DNA of 64,000 nt from Rhizomys pruinosus (GCA_009823505.1 VZQC01003052.1:2205999-2269998), one strand, 5' to 3'; positions 22,402 to 34,639 are shown, counted from the first letter of the stretch. A program made the numbers and translations. Notes: generated by a model from the letters alone, not told the origin.

Positions 22402-23505
22402 TAACATTCTTGTTCTGTTTACCTCCTCCTGTATTCCAGTGTTCTTTCTTAGTTCTCCAAAAATCACAGGTCCCCTTTCTTCCTTAGGAACTTGACTCCA
22501 TGCGTGTCTCTCCTTGTGTGTCAGCACTTTCCATCTACATTTCCTTCTTTGGAATTCTGTGATGTCACATTTTTAATGATGTCCTTAATTTCTTTCAGGA
22601 CCAAGTGTCTGACAAACCCACCTTCAGAGAGATTCAGATGTTTGTTTCTTCCCACCTTTAGTCTGACCCGCAAATACTGTTGAGGTGCTGCCCCAGTGGG
22701 TCTGTGGTCTCTAGTTCCACGTGGACCGTCCTCATTGTCCACCGACTCTCTGTGTCCCTAGTCTCCCTTCACGCTCAGCTTCTGTTGGTCAAATGCTTTC
22801 CACCTCCCCACAAACATCTGGTTCTTTTCCTCTCCTTTGACTCTGAACATTTGACCTCATTTAAAAACCATAAAGAGGCTTCGAAGTATGGCAGAGAATA
22901 TGTTAGGCTGGCGGTCAAGAGACCTCTGCTCAGCTGAACGACCATGTGATTTTTTGTTCCTTCTTGTATGATTATAAAATGTGATCCCATCTGTATTTGG
23001 ACCTAACATTTTCTATGCTATAAATCAAATGAGTCTTTGTTTGAACATTAGTTTCTTAATTTCTTTTTAAGTATTTTGAAGGAGAAAGCACTGGTCTAAG
23101 TGGCCTCAGAGGTTCTCTCCTTTCAAATTTTGTCATTGTATCTGTCCTGTGTAGAACTAGCTTTAATTTTCAGGTAGAGATTTCTTCTGCCAATGTCATT
23201 TACTAGGTAAGACAGGAAGAAGTCATGTTTGTGATGGGAAATGTAGTCTTCCATTGCATTATTCTCAAACTATTGAAAACAACTTCTTGGGGTTTGGGCC
23301 TGTCGTCCCATCCCTAGGAAGGAAGAGGCATCTGAAGACACTGGAGAAACACATTTCTCTGTAATTGAGTTAGTGAAGGTATTGCTTTAAACAGCTGGTT
23401 GAGGTTCTGAGTAATGTGGTGTTTCCTGATGAGTGGGGTTACATGAATCTGCAGGCAGCACCTCTGGATTTGCTTTCAGACGTTTCTGTGAAATATTCAT
23501 GCTGT
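22402..23505. other. Pyrimidine-rich single-copy DNA
   Basis: No confident feature. The C/T-rich stretch at 22430-22860 may be an old LINE or LTR relic, but I cannot name it. Confidence 0.4.
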
Positions 23506-23522
23506 GTACTGAGTGTATTTTT

Positions 23523-23679
23523 TTTTTTTTTTTGGTCTTTTCGGGAGACAGGGTCTCCCTGTAGCACCAGCTGTCCTGGAACTCACTCTGTAGATCAGGC
23601 TGGCCTTGAACTCACAAAGATCCACCTGCCTCTGCCTCCCAAGTGCTAGGATTAAAGGCATGCACCACCATGCCCGGCT
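23523..23679 (-). mobile_element. B1 SINE
   Basis: Reverse B1 from the T-run to ccaccatgcccggct. TSD-like ctgagtgtattt and ctgagtgtgttt flank it. Confidence 0.93.
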
Positions 23680-23692
23680 CTGAGTGTGTTTT

Positions 23693-24097
23693 AAGACTAA
23701 AGTCCAAAATGACAACTCCAAAGAAATTAGACTGCTTTCTTCTCACCCACTTGTGCCCCTTTCCCAAAGCCCAGGGAACAAACTGCGGAAGAGGAGGCGT
23801 GGTAGATTGTAAAGGCTGCAGAGAGATAGGGGTGAATCGTGAGACTACAGGAATATATTCTGGACTCCTAACTGATCAACATGCCTGTGCATACAAGCTT
23901 CTCCAACTGGACTATGGGAATCTTGGGTTGTTCAAAATTTGGACATAGATACTTGCAAAATGCACCAATTACCTAATTGTATGACATACTGAGTAACATC
24001 AATGTTATCTGCAAACAACTGTGTCATTATATTGTAGAATCCCTTAAAAATAAAAAAATAAAAAAATAAAAAAAAATAACAACAACAACAAAAAACG
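23693..24097 (+). mobile_element. L1 3' UTR fragment, sense, with A-rich tail
   Basis: Matches, in opposite orientation, the antisense copy at 39600-39975. Shared phrases include cactcccttaaaa-type ends, accaattacctaattgtatg and caactggactatgggaatc. It ends at ccctt followed by an A-rich tail with aac units. The antisense L1 at 49395 joins the same terminal segment to ORF2 sequence, which identifies this as L1 3' UTR. Confidence 0.75.
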
Positions 24098-24880
24098 ACC
24101 ATGTGCCAAGTTAAGTTAGGATCTGCCAATAGAGTACTATTACCTCAGAGGTCTTGGGTGTTTAATAGTTCCCATCTCTGGTCCCTTCTATACCTTTCCA
24201 TCAATTGAGATAGTTTCAGGGGAACTACATACCACAGGGCAAAAAAGAAACCAATTCTTCTATATTAGCTCTTGGCCCAGTGCAAAGTTTGCTTTGTGGC
24301 TTCATGAGATTGGAGAGAAGGAAGCTTGGTATTGGCAAATGGAGAGTATAGCTAGTAAAGTTGAGATGCAAATTTTAGTCTCCTGAAACCTTTGTGTGGG
24401 GTTTATAAAAAACAACAACAACAACAACAACAACAAATACAGTGGTGGTTCTCTGTGTTGGCGACCTTGTCAAAATCACCTTGAGAGCTTTGAAAAATTC
24501 TCAGTGCCTAATATTCCTTTCATAACAGTTAGATTTCTATCTTTGAGGCTGGGACCCAGCAGGAGCCTGATCAACCTCCCTAGGTTATTCTAATATAAGC
24601 TAACCCTGAAAAACACGGGGATAGCAATGAAGCAGAGGTTTTGTGGGAAAGTGGAAGGGTTGGCTGATTGAGCAGTTTTGGCTTTCACATATCCCTAGTG
24701 GAATCCCTTTATATTTATGATTCTGAGGTTAATATGTCATTATAGCAAGACCATAGTCAACTGGCAAGTCAGACTTTTCCTGTCTCATTACAGCCTTTAG
24801 GGCTAGATTGTTTTACACCGTATTCTAATGGAATCAGTGAATGTTTTCCTCTTCATATGTGCTTGTTCATAGTATTCTTA
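24098..24880. other. Single-copy DNA with a short (AAC)n
   Basis: An (aac)n tract occurs at 24409-24437. Otherwise no gene or repeat is recognised. Confidence 0.5.
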
Positions 24881-24886
24881 ACCCTG

Positions 24887-24902
24887 TAAATGTGTGTGTG
24901 TA

Positions 24903-24946
<44 letters not shown>
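24887..24946. repeat. (TG)n microsatellite
   Basis: About 28 tg units with two interruptions. Confidence 0.95.
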
Positions 24947-24947
<1 letters not shown>

Positions 24948-25328
24948 TGTTTTGTATCTATTTCATTTAGTGTGTCCTATTGTTTATCCTGTTCTCTTGG
25001 AAAACTAGAAATTCCTCACTGATTCAGCCATGAGGAAACCAATTATCTATAAAGATCCTATTACTTAGAAAGACCATACTTAGAAAGCAATGACCATACT
25101 GAACAACAAAAATCTAGATTTTTTTTTTAAAAAACGACATGTTAGGTATCTAGAACCAGTACTTCTGGCTGTCCACATGATTGTAGTTGGCTCTGTTTCT
25201 ACCTATGTTCATGTGTAGTCCTGAGTTTGTGCACATTCTTGGCCTTCTGCATGTAGTTTCTACCAAGAATCATTATAAGTCTTAAACATGCTAGACAAAA
25301 TGCAGATATTTATCTCATGTGAACTTTA

Positions 25329-25581
25329 TTTATTTATTTTTTTTATTAATTTTATTTAGTTCTGTATGTGTGTGAATGTACTGCCTGCATGCAAGTCTGT
25401 GCACGCGTGTCGTGCAACGCCGCGGAGGTCAGAAGAGGGTCTCGGATTCCCCTGGAACTGGAGTTCTCCTGGAATTGGAGTTTCAGACGGCTCTCGGCCG
25501 CCATGTGGGTGCTGGGGATCGAACCCGGGTCCTCTGCAAGAGCGGTCGGTGCTCCTAACCGCTAGGCCATCTCTCCAGCCC
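25329..25581 (-). mobile_element. B2 SINE, young subfamily
   Basis: Reverse full-length, CpG-rich copy with the 17-bp duplication. Perfect 15-bp TSDs (ctcatgtgaacttta) lie at 25314-25328 and 25582-25596. Confidence 0.95.
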
Positions 25582-25596
25582 CTCATGTGAACTTTA

Positions 25597-25902
25597 AATG
25601 TAAGCAATGTAAATGTTTCTTTTTAGTATGTGTTACTTCTTCCGTGATCCCTGCTTCGTGTGATGTTTCTGTAAGTCTGCAGTGGGAGCACACCTAAATA
25701 TTGAGTGTCTTTATTTTACCCAACAACACTATGGCTACAATGGCTGGAGGCAAGAGCCCTGTGCATTCTTTCTTGGATGTGGCCTACAGAGAAGCCACTT
25801 GGCTTTGTACACTAAATTTTCACTTTAGCTGATTTCTTTCTATATGTTTTATAGGTTTTCTTATCTGTGATGTTAGGAATAAGAGATAATAGGCTCATAA
25901 AT

Positions 25903-25944
<42 letters not shown>

Positions 25945-26222
25945 CAAATTCAGTTCTTTGAATTTTGAATGCTAGAAGTGATGCTAGCCTTTTACTTATA
26001 GGAAATAATCAAAATGGCAGCTGCAATGGGTTATATTTTGGAGTACTTTTCCACCATGTGAGAGGCACAAGTGTCTTGTCTTCCTTAAAATGCTGGGCAG
26101 ATAGCCTGGTCTCCTGGGTACTTGCCTGGCCTGGTTTAGAAGAAAAATCCACTCTCATTCCAGTTAAATCTGGCTGACTTTCACCTGCCTCTCCAGAGAC
26201 TGACCTTTAGCACTCTCTTCTG
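25597..26222. other. Single-copy DNA with a (CA)n
   Basis: A (CA)n tract of about 18 units lies at 25906-25942. No gene recognised. Confidence 0.5.
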
Positions 26223-26275
26223 AAGTTCATTTTGTCAGCCTTAAATAAAGGGCTCTGTCAGTGACTCGGTCAAAG
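26223..26275 (+). repeat. 53-bp inverted repeat, left arm
   Basis: Exact reverse complement of 27467-27519 by eye (this arm starts aagttcattttgtcagcc). The right arm lies in the duplicated block, so a third copy is at 29628-29680. Confidence 0.9.
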
Positions 26276-26584
26276 CGCAAGTGAAAATACAGGCAGTTCC
26301 TCCTAAAGTTTTGAATCTAGCCAGCTCATGCTGGTATATACCATAGGAGAATGAAATTTTCTTTGAGTGCTTTCTATTTTCATGTTATTTGACTTTACGT
26401 TTTTTCCTCTTTGGTTACACAGGTATATCTAGGCGTGCATGCCTCTGTGTGTGTGTGTGTGTGTGTGTGTGTACATATTTGAACATGTCCATTATTGTTT
26501 ACAGAAGAAAACCAGAAATTATTTCAAAATAATAAAAAAATGGAGAATTAATTCTCATATATTACCAAATATTTCCCCATGTTT

Positions 26585-26811
26585 TCTTTAGATTTGTTTT
26601 ATTTTTATTTTAATGTGAGTGAGTGTTTGCCTGCATGTATGTAAGTGCATCGCATGTATACTTTGTCCATGGAGGCCAAAAGAGGGCATTAGAATCCCTG
26701 GAACTGGCATTATGGACAGTTGTTAGCTGCCATTTGGGTACTGGGAATCTAGCCTGTGTCCTCTGCAAGAACAGCAGATGCTCTTAAGTGCTGAGCCATC
26801 TCTTCAGCCCC
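26585..26811 (-). mobile_element. B3 SINE (copy 1)
   Basis: Reverse B3 (gagtgtttgcctgcatgtat, ccaaaagagggcattagaat, cttaagtgctgagccatctc). The same insertion is present in copy 2 at 28746-28972, so it predates the duplication or is the same locus. Confidence 0.85.
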
Positions 26812-27904
26812 CACAGTATATGTTTGTAGCAACTATAAAAGAGTAGTTTCAAAAAAAAAAAAAAAAGAGTAGTTTCGTAGCTTCTCTGTAAAATTTTCAT
26901 TGCCTTTCTTCCTTTACTCCATTATTTTCAAGCTCTATTAATACAGCAAAGTGTGGGCAATGGTGATTGATGATAGGCATTCTTCTTTTTAATCTTAGTG
27001 AACTAGTCAGTTTACACACAAAGAATGACTCAAAGTCACCTGCATTACTGCAAAGATTTCCCTTGCTGGGACAGTGACTCACAGAGCTGCTTCCTGGGGG
27101 TCCCTACACAACCTGAAGGCAATGTAGTGGATCAGAATGCCTCCTCTTCTCAGACATTGCCTTGTGAATCTTGTATGTTTCCTGATCTTATGAGCCTGCC
27201 TCCTCTCTTCAGAAGGGAGTGTTTCCATTGGGAGGAAATAGCCACAGAACACTTACCCACTTCCTTCAGCCCTTCAATCCTATCAGCTCCCGTCTGCACA
27301 GTGTTCCCTGAGCCTTGGGAGCAGGATGGGAATAGTGAAAGTAGAAACTTGATTATTTTTCTGGGTGCTGGGACACTAGGCCAAAGCAAAAGTCAGTTAT
27401 TCTTGGGATCTTGACTAGTTATGAGTCTTTGAAGTAACCATCTCCTTCTAAAAAAAGAGGATCGCACTTTGACCGAGTCACTGACAGAGCCCTTTATTTA
27501 AGGCTGACAAAATGAACTTTTCCTCTAGGCCCAAAGCTGCAGCAGCCCTAGTCTATGGAAGTAAATACAAATGTTTAGAAGGCAGTATGATCGACACATC
27601 CCATACAGTTAGCAAAAGAATCGCCGTTTCCCCTGGAGGCAGGCTTTGTGTTTTTAAAGCACAGTACATGGTTTATTGATACATTAGATACCTGTTCTGT
27701 GACATTAGGTTAAGTTCCATGTATGGATTCTCAGTAGAAGTACATAACTCAATATACTGTGGAAATTGTTATAATAATGTTGCATGAATGGTGTTCTGTC
27801 AGTTACTATACAAACAGAGGATGGATGGTCTTTATTTTACCTGAAATTTCATTGTTGGTTTTGAAGTTTACTAAAACTTCTTGTTAAATATCTTGAGTCT
27901 GAGG
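26812..27904. other. Uncharacterised sequence in copy 1, with a 129-codon open frame
   Basis: The plus-strand frame at 27025-27414 starts MTQSHLHYCKDFPC. It is the longest frame outside recognisable repeats. I see no domain, signal peptide, Kozak or splice evidence, and its presence at 29186 follows only from the block duplication. Probably non-coding. Confidence 0.4.
27467..27519 (-). repeat. 53-bp inverted repeat, right arm
   Basis: Reverse complement of 26223-26275. The match ends abruptly on both sides. Confidence 0.9.
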
Positions 27905-28090
27905 CCTGGGAGATGACTCAGCAGGTAAAGGTTCTTGCTGACAAGCTGGGTGAGTGGAGTTCAATCCCTGGAACCCACATGGTTGGAGGATAGAATCAAT
28001 GCCTGTAAATTGCTCTCAGACCTCTACACATACACCATGGTGTGCACATGTAACACACACACACACACACACACATACACATGTAAATAA
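27905..28090 (+). mobile_element. B3 SINE with (CA)n tail (copy 1)
   Basis: ctgggagatgactcagcagg, ggttcttgctgacaagc and tcaatccctggaacccacat are B3 head landmarks. The tail is a (CA)n then gtaaataaaataatg. Copy 2 equivalent at 30065-30250. Confidence 0.8.
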
Positions 28091-28619
28091 AATAATGTTA
28101 GGAAACCAAAATATCTTGAGTCTGATATCCTTCTTCTATAATGATTTTCCAAGAAAGTTTATTTTAAAATCATAATAAGTGTTATTTAGCCTTACTGAAA
28201 TATTTTTCTCCGTGGTTCTGTATAACTTTCAGATTTTGAGATAATTTTTCCTTTGGTATAAAAATATGGTAAGTAGCATTGATAAAATTTCATTTTCCTT
28301 AAAAAAAATTTCATTTTCCTGCATTCTTGCAATAAGTACTGTATTGTTGGATGGCTTATAGTAGTTAAGTTCAGTATCCTGACTTTAGATTAATTTTTTT
28401 TGTTGACTTTTATCTGCATAGTAATGATGTCAATTGAGTTGCTTTACAGAAGTAGATCATGGCGTATGTGTGTGTGTGTCTGTCTGTCCATCTTCGATAT
28501 TTTTTGCAAGACATTTTTAAGAATGAGTAGATTCTGCACACACATGTCCCTTGTGCATAAAAGAGTGCATTCTGAGTACTCGCCAGCCGTCAGGAGCTGG
28601 AAGCAGGACTGCTAATTCC

Positions 28620-28620
28620 N
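28620..28620. other. Single N at the junction of the two copies
   Basis: Copy 1 ends at 28619 and copy 2 begins inside its (TG)n at 28621. The N marks a sequence join of unknown true size. Confidence 0.85.
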
Positions 28621-30774
28621 TGTGTGTGTGTGTACATATTTGAACATGTCCATTATTGTTTACAGAAGAAAACCAGAAATTATTTCAAAATAATAAAAAA
28701 ATGGAGAATTAATTCTCATATATTACCAAATATTTCCCCATGTTTTCTTTAGATTTGTTTTATTTTTATTTTAATGTGAGTGAGTGTTTGCCTGCATGTA
28801 TGTAAGTGCATCACATGTATACTTTGTCCATGGAGGCCAAAAGAGGGCATTAGAATCCCTGGAACTGGCATTATGGACAGTTGTTAGCTGCCATTTGGGT
28901 ATTGGGAATCGAGCCTGTGTCCTCTGCAAGAACAGCAGATGCTCTTAAGTGCTGAGCCATCTCTTCAGCCCCCACAGTATATGTTTGTAGCAACTATAAA
29001 AGAGTAGTTTCAAAAAAAAAAAAAAAAGAGTAGTTTCGTAGCTTCTCTGTAAAATTTTCATTGCCTTTCTTCCTTTACTCCATTATTTTCAAGCTCTATT
29101 AATACAGCAAAGTGTGGGCAATGGTGATTGATGATAGGCATTCTTCTTTTTAATCTTAGTGAACTAGTCAGTTTACACACAAAGAATGACTCAAAGTCAC
29201 CTGCATTACTGCAAAGATTTCCCTTGCTGGGACAGTGACTCACAGAGCTGCTTCCTGGGGGTCCCTATACAACCTGAAGGCAATGTAGTGGATCAGAATG
29301 CCTCCTCTTCTCAGACATTGCCTTGTGAATCTTGTATGTTTCCTGATCTTATGAGCCTGCCTCCTCTCTTCAGAAGGGAGTGTTTCCATTGGGAGGAAAT
29401 AGCCACAGAACACTTACCCACTTCCTTCAGCCCTTCAATCCTATCAGCTCCCGTCTGCACAGTGTTCCCTGAGCCTTGGGAGCAGGATGGGAATAGTGAA
29501 AGTAGAAACTTGATTATTTTTCTGGGTGCTGGGACACTAGGCCAAAGCAAAAGTCAGTTATTCTTGGGATCTTGACTAGTTATGAGTCTTTGAAGTAACC
29601 ATCTCCTTCTAAAAAAAGAGGATCGCACTTTGACCGAGTCACTGACAGAGCCCTTTATTTAAGGCTGACAAAATGAACTTTTCCTCTAGGCCCAAAGCTG
29701 CAGCAGCCCTAGTCTATGGAAGTAAATACAAATGTTTAGAAGGCAGTATGATCGACACATCCCATACAGTTAGCAAAAGAATCGCCGTTTCCCCTGGAGG
29801 CAGGCTTTGTGTTTTTAAAGCACAGTACATGGTTTATTGATACATTAGATACCTGTTCTGTGACATTAGGTTAAGTTCCATGTATGGATTCTCAGTAGAA
29901 GTACATAACTCAATATACTGTGGAAATTGTTATAATAATGTTGCATGAATGGTGTTCTTTCAGTTACTATACAAACAGAGGATGGATGGTCTTTATTTTA
30001 CCTGAAATTTCATTGTTGGTTTTGAAGTTTACTAAAACTTCTTGTTAAATATCTTGAGTCTGAGGCCTGGGAGATGACTCAGCAGGTAAAGGTTCTTGCT
30101 GACAAGCTGGGTGAGTGGAGTTCAATCCCTGGAACCCACATGCTTGGAGGATAGAATCAATGCCTGTAAATTGCTCTCAGACCTCTACACATACACCATG
30201 GTGTGCACATGTAACACACACACACACACATACACACGTAAATAAAATAATGTTAGGAAACCAAAATATCTTGAGTCTGATATCCTTCTTCTATAATGAT
30301 TTTCCAAGAAAGTTTATTTTAAAATCATAATAAGTGTTATTTAGCCTTACTGAAATATTTTTCTCTGTGGTTCTGTATAACTTTCAGATTTTGAGATAAT
30401 TTTTCCTTTGGTATAAAAATATGGTAAGTAGCATTGATAAAATTTCATTTTCCTTAAAAAAAATTTCATTTTCCTGCATTCTTGCAATAAGTACTGTATT
30501 GTTGGATGGCTTATAGTAGTTAAGTTCAGTATCCTGACTTTAGATTAATTTTTTTTGTTGACTTTTATCTGCATAGTAATGATGTCAATTGAGTTGCTTT
30601 ACAGAAGTAGATCATGGCGTATGTGTGTGTGTGTCTGTCTGTCCATCTTCGATATTTTTTGCAAGACATTTTTAAGAATGAGTAGATTCTGCACACACAT
30701 GTCCCTTGTGCATAAAAGAGTGCATTCTGAGTACTCGCCAGCCGTCAGGAGCTGGAAGCAGGACTGCTAATTCC
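28621..30774 (+). repeat. 2.15-kb duplicated block, copy 2
   Basis: Near-identical repeat of 26460-28619. After gctaattcc it continues into unique sequence (atccttcactg), whereas copy 1 stops at the N. Contents mirror copy 1: reverse B3 at 28746-28972, 129-codon frame at 29186-29575, inverted-repeat arm at 29628-29680, B3 at 30065-30250. Differences are at the level expected of two alleles. Confidence 0.95.
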
Positions 30775-30839
30775 ATCCTTCACTGTTTTCATTTATTTAA
30801 CTTATTATTTTTGACAACAATGTATTAGCTCAGCATCTT

Positions 30840-31026
30840 TTTTTTTTTTTTTTTTTTCTTTTTTTTTTTTGGTCTTTTCTAAGACAGAGGTCCTCCCCTG
30901 TAGCTCCTGCTGTCTGGGAACTCACTCTGCAGACCAGGCCTCGGCCACTATGAACTCACAAAGATCCTCCTGCCTCTGCCTTCCAATGATGATAGGATTT
31001 GAAGGCGTGCGCCACCATGACCGGCT
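30840..31026 (-). mobile_element. B1 SINE, diverged
   Basis: Long T-run, then tctaagacagaggtcctccc and gcgccaccatgaccggct. TSD-like ctcagcatctt and ctcaacatctt flank it. Small insertions distinguish it from other B1 copies. Confidence 0.88.
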
Positions 31027-31124
31027 ATCTCAACATCTTAATGATGAATTTTGTTATTGAGTTTGTCAGATTTTGCTTTTTTGTTTTGTTTTAGATAGAC
31101 ACTGTCTTTATCTGCTTTTTAAAT

Positions 31125-32820
31125 ATAATACTTTTGTTGATATTTTGTGTATTTCATATATCATTTTCAGTTCAGTTTAGACATATTCCCCTTTTTCTTC
31201 CCCCCACCCCACCCCAGTTCATGCATTCTGCCATATGTGTCCTGCATCTTTCTCTCAGTCTTTTTAAAGTTTTTCTCTGCAGAGGCTTATTGTTTGGGGT
31301 AGAATTCAGCTGTATCAATCTGTTCTTTGACCCAGGTCTTATGTTGTTTTTGTTCCCTCCCATTTGCATTGCTCCAAAATATGCCTATATAAACATCATA
31401 TACGTACCAGAATTATTTCCTCCAGGAATAAACTGTATGCTAACTCTGAAATATGTTTAGGAATTCACATTTTCCCTTTAATTTTATATTACTATAAAAT
31501 ATGAATATATACCTTCCACCCATATATGTTAATTACCATGTCTGAAGGTAAGTGGTAAGTTAATTCTAGGGCCCAGTAAGAGATTCACATTATAACATCA
31601 CAGTTGCTTTCAGATAGAAAGGAATATAACAATAACGTTCCTCAGCTTGCCTTTCATTTGGGGGATTTGGTGCTAGCATCAATGAGGGAAACCATTCCCC
31701 ATTTGTTTTTGGGGGACTGTGTTACTTCATTTAGCATAATGGCTTCAAGTTCCATCCATTTATCTGCGAAGTTCATGATGTCATCTTTCTTTACTGCTGA
31801 ATAGAACTCCATTGTCTAGATGTGCCACATTTTTGTTATCCACTCATCAGTTGAGGGGCATTTGGGTTGGTTCTAACTCTTTGAGACTGTGAAGAGAGCT
31901 TCAATAAATATAGATGTGCATGTATCTTTGTGGTAGGATGAGTCTTGTGGGTATATACGCAGGAGTGGTATGGCCTGGTCAGGTGGTGGGCTCATTTTGA
32001 GTCTTTTAAAGGTTCTCCACATTGCTTTCCCCACAAGTGGTTGTACCAGTTTACATTCCCACCAGCAGATGAGTGTTCCCCTTTCCCCACAACCTCTCCA
32101 GCATTTGGTGTCTTTTGTCTTTTATCTTATCCAGTCTTATTGGGGTGAGATGATATCTGAGAGTGGTTTTAATTTGAATTTCCTTAATTATTAATGATGT
32201 TGAACTTTTTTGTGAAGTAAATGAAAATTTTAGTAATATTTTATTCATAAACAATGTCGAACACTTTTTAAGATGTTTCTTAGCCATCTTTACTTCTTCA
32301 CTGATGAAGTCTCTGTTCAGCTCTTTACTCCATCTTTTGAGTGAGTCATTTGTTTTCTTACATCTTTGTTTTTTGAGTAGTTTATTCTGGATGTTAATGC
32401 TCTGTCAGATGTAGCACTGGTGAAGGTTTCCTCCCACTCTGTGGGTTTTCTCTTCAATTCTTTAATTGTTCCTTTTGCTGTCACAGAAGCTTTTGTGTTT
32501 GATGGTCCCACTTGTTAGCTGTTGACCTTATTTTCTGTACAGCTGCTGTTTGATTTAGAAAGTCTTTTCTTACTCCTATGTCTTGTAGATTCCTACCAAC
32601 ATTTTCTTCTATCACTTTCAGAATTTCAGGTTTATCGTTGCGGTCTTTGATCCACGTATCTGTGATGCCGTGTTCAACTTCAGGATTATAGCCATTACCC
32701 AACTTAGAGATAAACCAGTATGAGCCCATTTGAACCTCCAGGTGGCCTCCACCTTTTTTTTCTTTTTGTGGAACTGTTATTAATCCTGGGCACTTCTTCA
32801 TGGTTACATCAATAATGTCT
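31125..32820 (-). mobile_element. 5'-truncated L1: ORF2 end and 3' UTR
   Basis: Antisense L1 of about 1.7 kb. Its 3' UTR is at the left (C-rich near 31199-31215). The right part is the antisense of the ORF2 C-terminal region (endpoints near atggcttcaagttccatcc, tctttactgctgaatagaac, ccacaacctctccagcattt). Frames are broken by stops, so it is a dead copy. The same family recurs at 36453, 49395 and 51195. Confidence 0.88.
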
Positions 32821-33885
32821 GAAACTACCCTAAATGGTATTTTATGTGTTTTTAAAAATGTAGAACTTTAGCTTGCATTGTTCTAAGGACATATGAACAT
32901 ATCTCTTTCTATGCTTTTAAAATAAATATGGCATTCATCTTCTGTGAATATACTACCCGTTTGTACATAAATTAGTAAGTCAGGCAAATAAAAGCCTGAC
33001 TAATACAATCTTGATCTCTGGGATATGTGTTTATTCTGGGATTTGTGTTGCTCAAACACACTGCAAATGTCTGCTCCATGTACACAGCTTACTGCTCTTT
33101 AATTTCATCTGTCAATTGACTGAATTTTGGTAATTTTAATATAACTGAATTTTAATGTTTTATCAATATTTTAAGAGCTTTTTTGTGTTCCAGTAGCATA
33201 AAGATAAGATACTAACAGTTTTGTAAGGATTTTTCTGTTATGTTCTTTATATTTAGGTTTGTTTAATCCAGTGGAAATGGTTTTTACGTATACTTTGAAA
33301 TGTGAACATATTTTTCTTCAGGATTGGTCATTGAACATAGGGCTCCATATATGCTTGGAACCAGCTTGACTGGCAAAAATGCCTGTGTTCTAGAGAGACG
33401 TTTGTGCCTGTGTCTTTGGCTATCAGACTGTTGAAACAATGGACCCCATGGAATTACAATTTCCCAAGAATGTCCCGCTGGAGGAAGAGAAGACTGAAAA
33501 GCCCTGGGCACCCAGAGGAGGAGCTTGTCTCCTGGAGAAAGATTCACAGCTCGTGGAATGATCTTGCTGGAGGCACTAGAACTGAGATGGAGCTGGGCAG
33601 GGGGCCACACTTGGCTGGACTGCTTACATACACATGTCTCCTAGTTTCTATTTAAATTTTACCCCCATGTTTGTACCCTGAAGATGGACTTGGGGTTGTA
33701 GTAGGTCACTAGATATCTTTGTCCTTTTCACAATCTCCTTTTTATCTTCTTTCACTTTTTAACTTGGCTTATTGACAATAGGTGTTGGGGCACCTGGCTC
33801 ATTGGAGCGCAGGCTGTGACCCAAGTCTGGTAATGTGCTCGAAAGTGCTCCACTACTGAGGTACATTCTCAGCCCTTTTTAATGT
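32821..33885. other. Mostly unassigned sequence, ID-like trace at its right end
   Basis: No exon supported. A plus frame at 33404-33655 has no recognised domain. Sequence at 33795-33875 (cgaaagtgctccactactga) resembles a reverse ID/B4 head. Confidence 0.45.
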
Positions 33886-33889
33886 AATT

Positions 33890-34000
33890 TTTTTTTTTAA
33901 CTTTGAGACAGGGTCTCACTAAGTTGCCTAGGCAGGTTCCTCATGCCTCAGCTTCCTGAGTAGCTGGGATCACAGGTGTATACTCACAAGCCCAGCTCGA
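33890..34000 (-). mobile_element. Old B1/7SL-type SINE
   Basis: Reverse 7SL-type landmarks: gagacagggtctcactaag, ctcagcttcctgagtagctg, ggatcacaggtgtatac. Confidence 0.7.
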
Positions 34001-34034
34001 GGTTTAAACATTTTAAAAAATTAGTTTTGTTTTT

Positions 34035-34150
34035 TTAAAAAGGCTGTATTTGGGCACACCTATAATGCTAGCACTGGGAAGCTGAGGCAGAAGAGTAACA
34101 ATTGTGATGTCAGCACAGCCAAGGCTACATGATGAAACCCTATTTCAAAA
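34035..34150 (+). mobile_element. Old B1-type SINE
   Basis: gggcacacctataatgctag, cactgggaagctgaggcaga and gatgaaaccctatttcaaaa keep the B1 order with heavy divergence. Confidence 0.65.
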
Positions 34151-34165
34151 CCAGTCAATCAAGTC

Positions 34166-34168
<3 letters not shown>

Positions 34169-34215
<47 letters not shown>
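34169..34215. repeat. (TG)n microsatellite
   Basis: About 23 tg units followed by a G-run. Confidence 0.95.
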
Positions 34216-34216
<1 letters not shown>

Positions 34217-34621
34217 GGGGGGGCACAGGACAAGGGGGTGGGAATATGATCCAAGCATAAGGTACATGCTATCCATGTATGACCATGTCATAATGAAACC
34301 CTTTAGTGTGTACAGTAAGTATACACTGATTAAAACATGTCCATTCAAAACTGCGCTGTCCTTCCCAGCCTTGAGTCCTGTTTTGCATGCTCATGCTATG
34401 TGCATGCTTTCTTTTCTCTTCTTATTTTATCATTTATTTTATATGCCTATCTCAGTGTCAAAGTTTCTTTCATTTCTTTTGTTCCCATGTAATAAGCCTC
34501 CATTTCTGTTTTAAATTTAAAATGTTTATTTTTTGAGACGTTCATACATGAATATTGTATTTAACATCCCTCTTCCCCTCTCAACTCTTCCCATGTCTCA
34601 CCTGTCACTCCTTTCAAATTT

Positions 34622-34622
34622 N
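34622..34622. other. Single N
   Basis: Isolated ambiguous base in otherwise continuous sequence. By analogy with 28620 it may mark a join. Confidence 0.5.
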
Positions 34623-34639
34623 ATAACTCAGAGCTTGTA

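Larger units (their letters stand above)
26460..28619 (+). repeat. 2.15-kb duplicated block, copy 1
   Basis: Runs from the (TG)n preceding gtacatatttgaacatgtcc to gcaggactgctaattcc, and stops exactly at the N at 28620. By eye it differs from copy 2 by only about eight substitutions and a 6-bp change in a CA tract. It contains two B3 SINEs, the right arm of the inverted repeat and a 129-codon open frame. Confidence 0.95.

Noticed and set aside
26460..30774. Recent tandem gene duplication
   Set aside because: The single N at the exact junction and allele-level divergence make an assembly artefact more likely, and no gene is evident inside.
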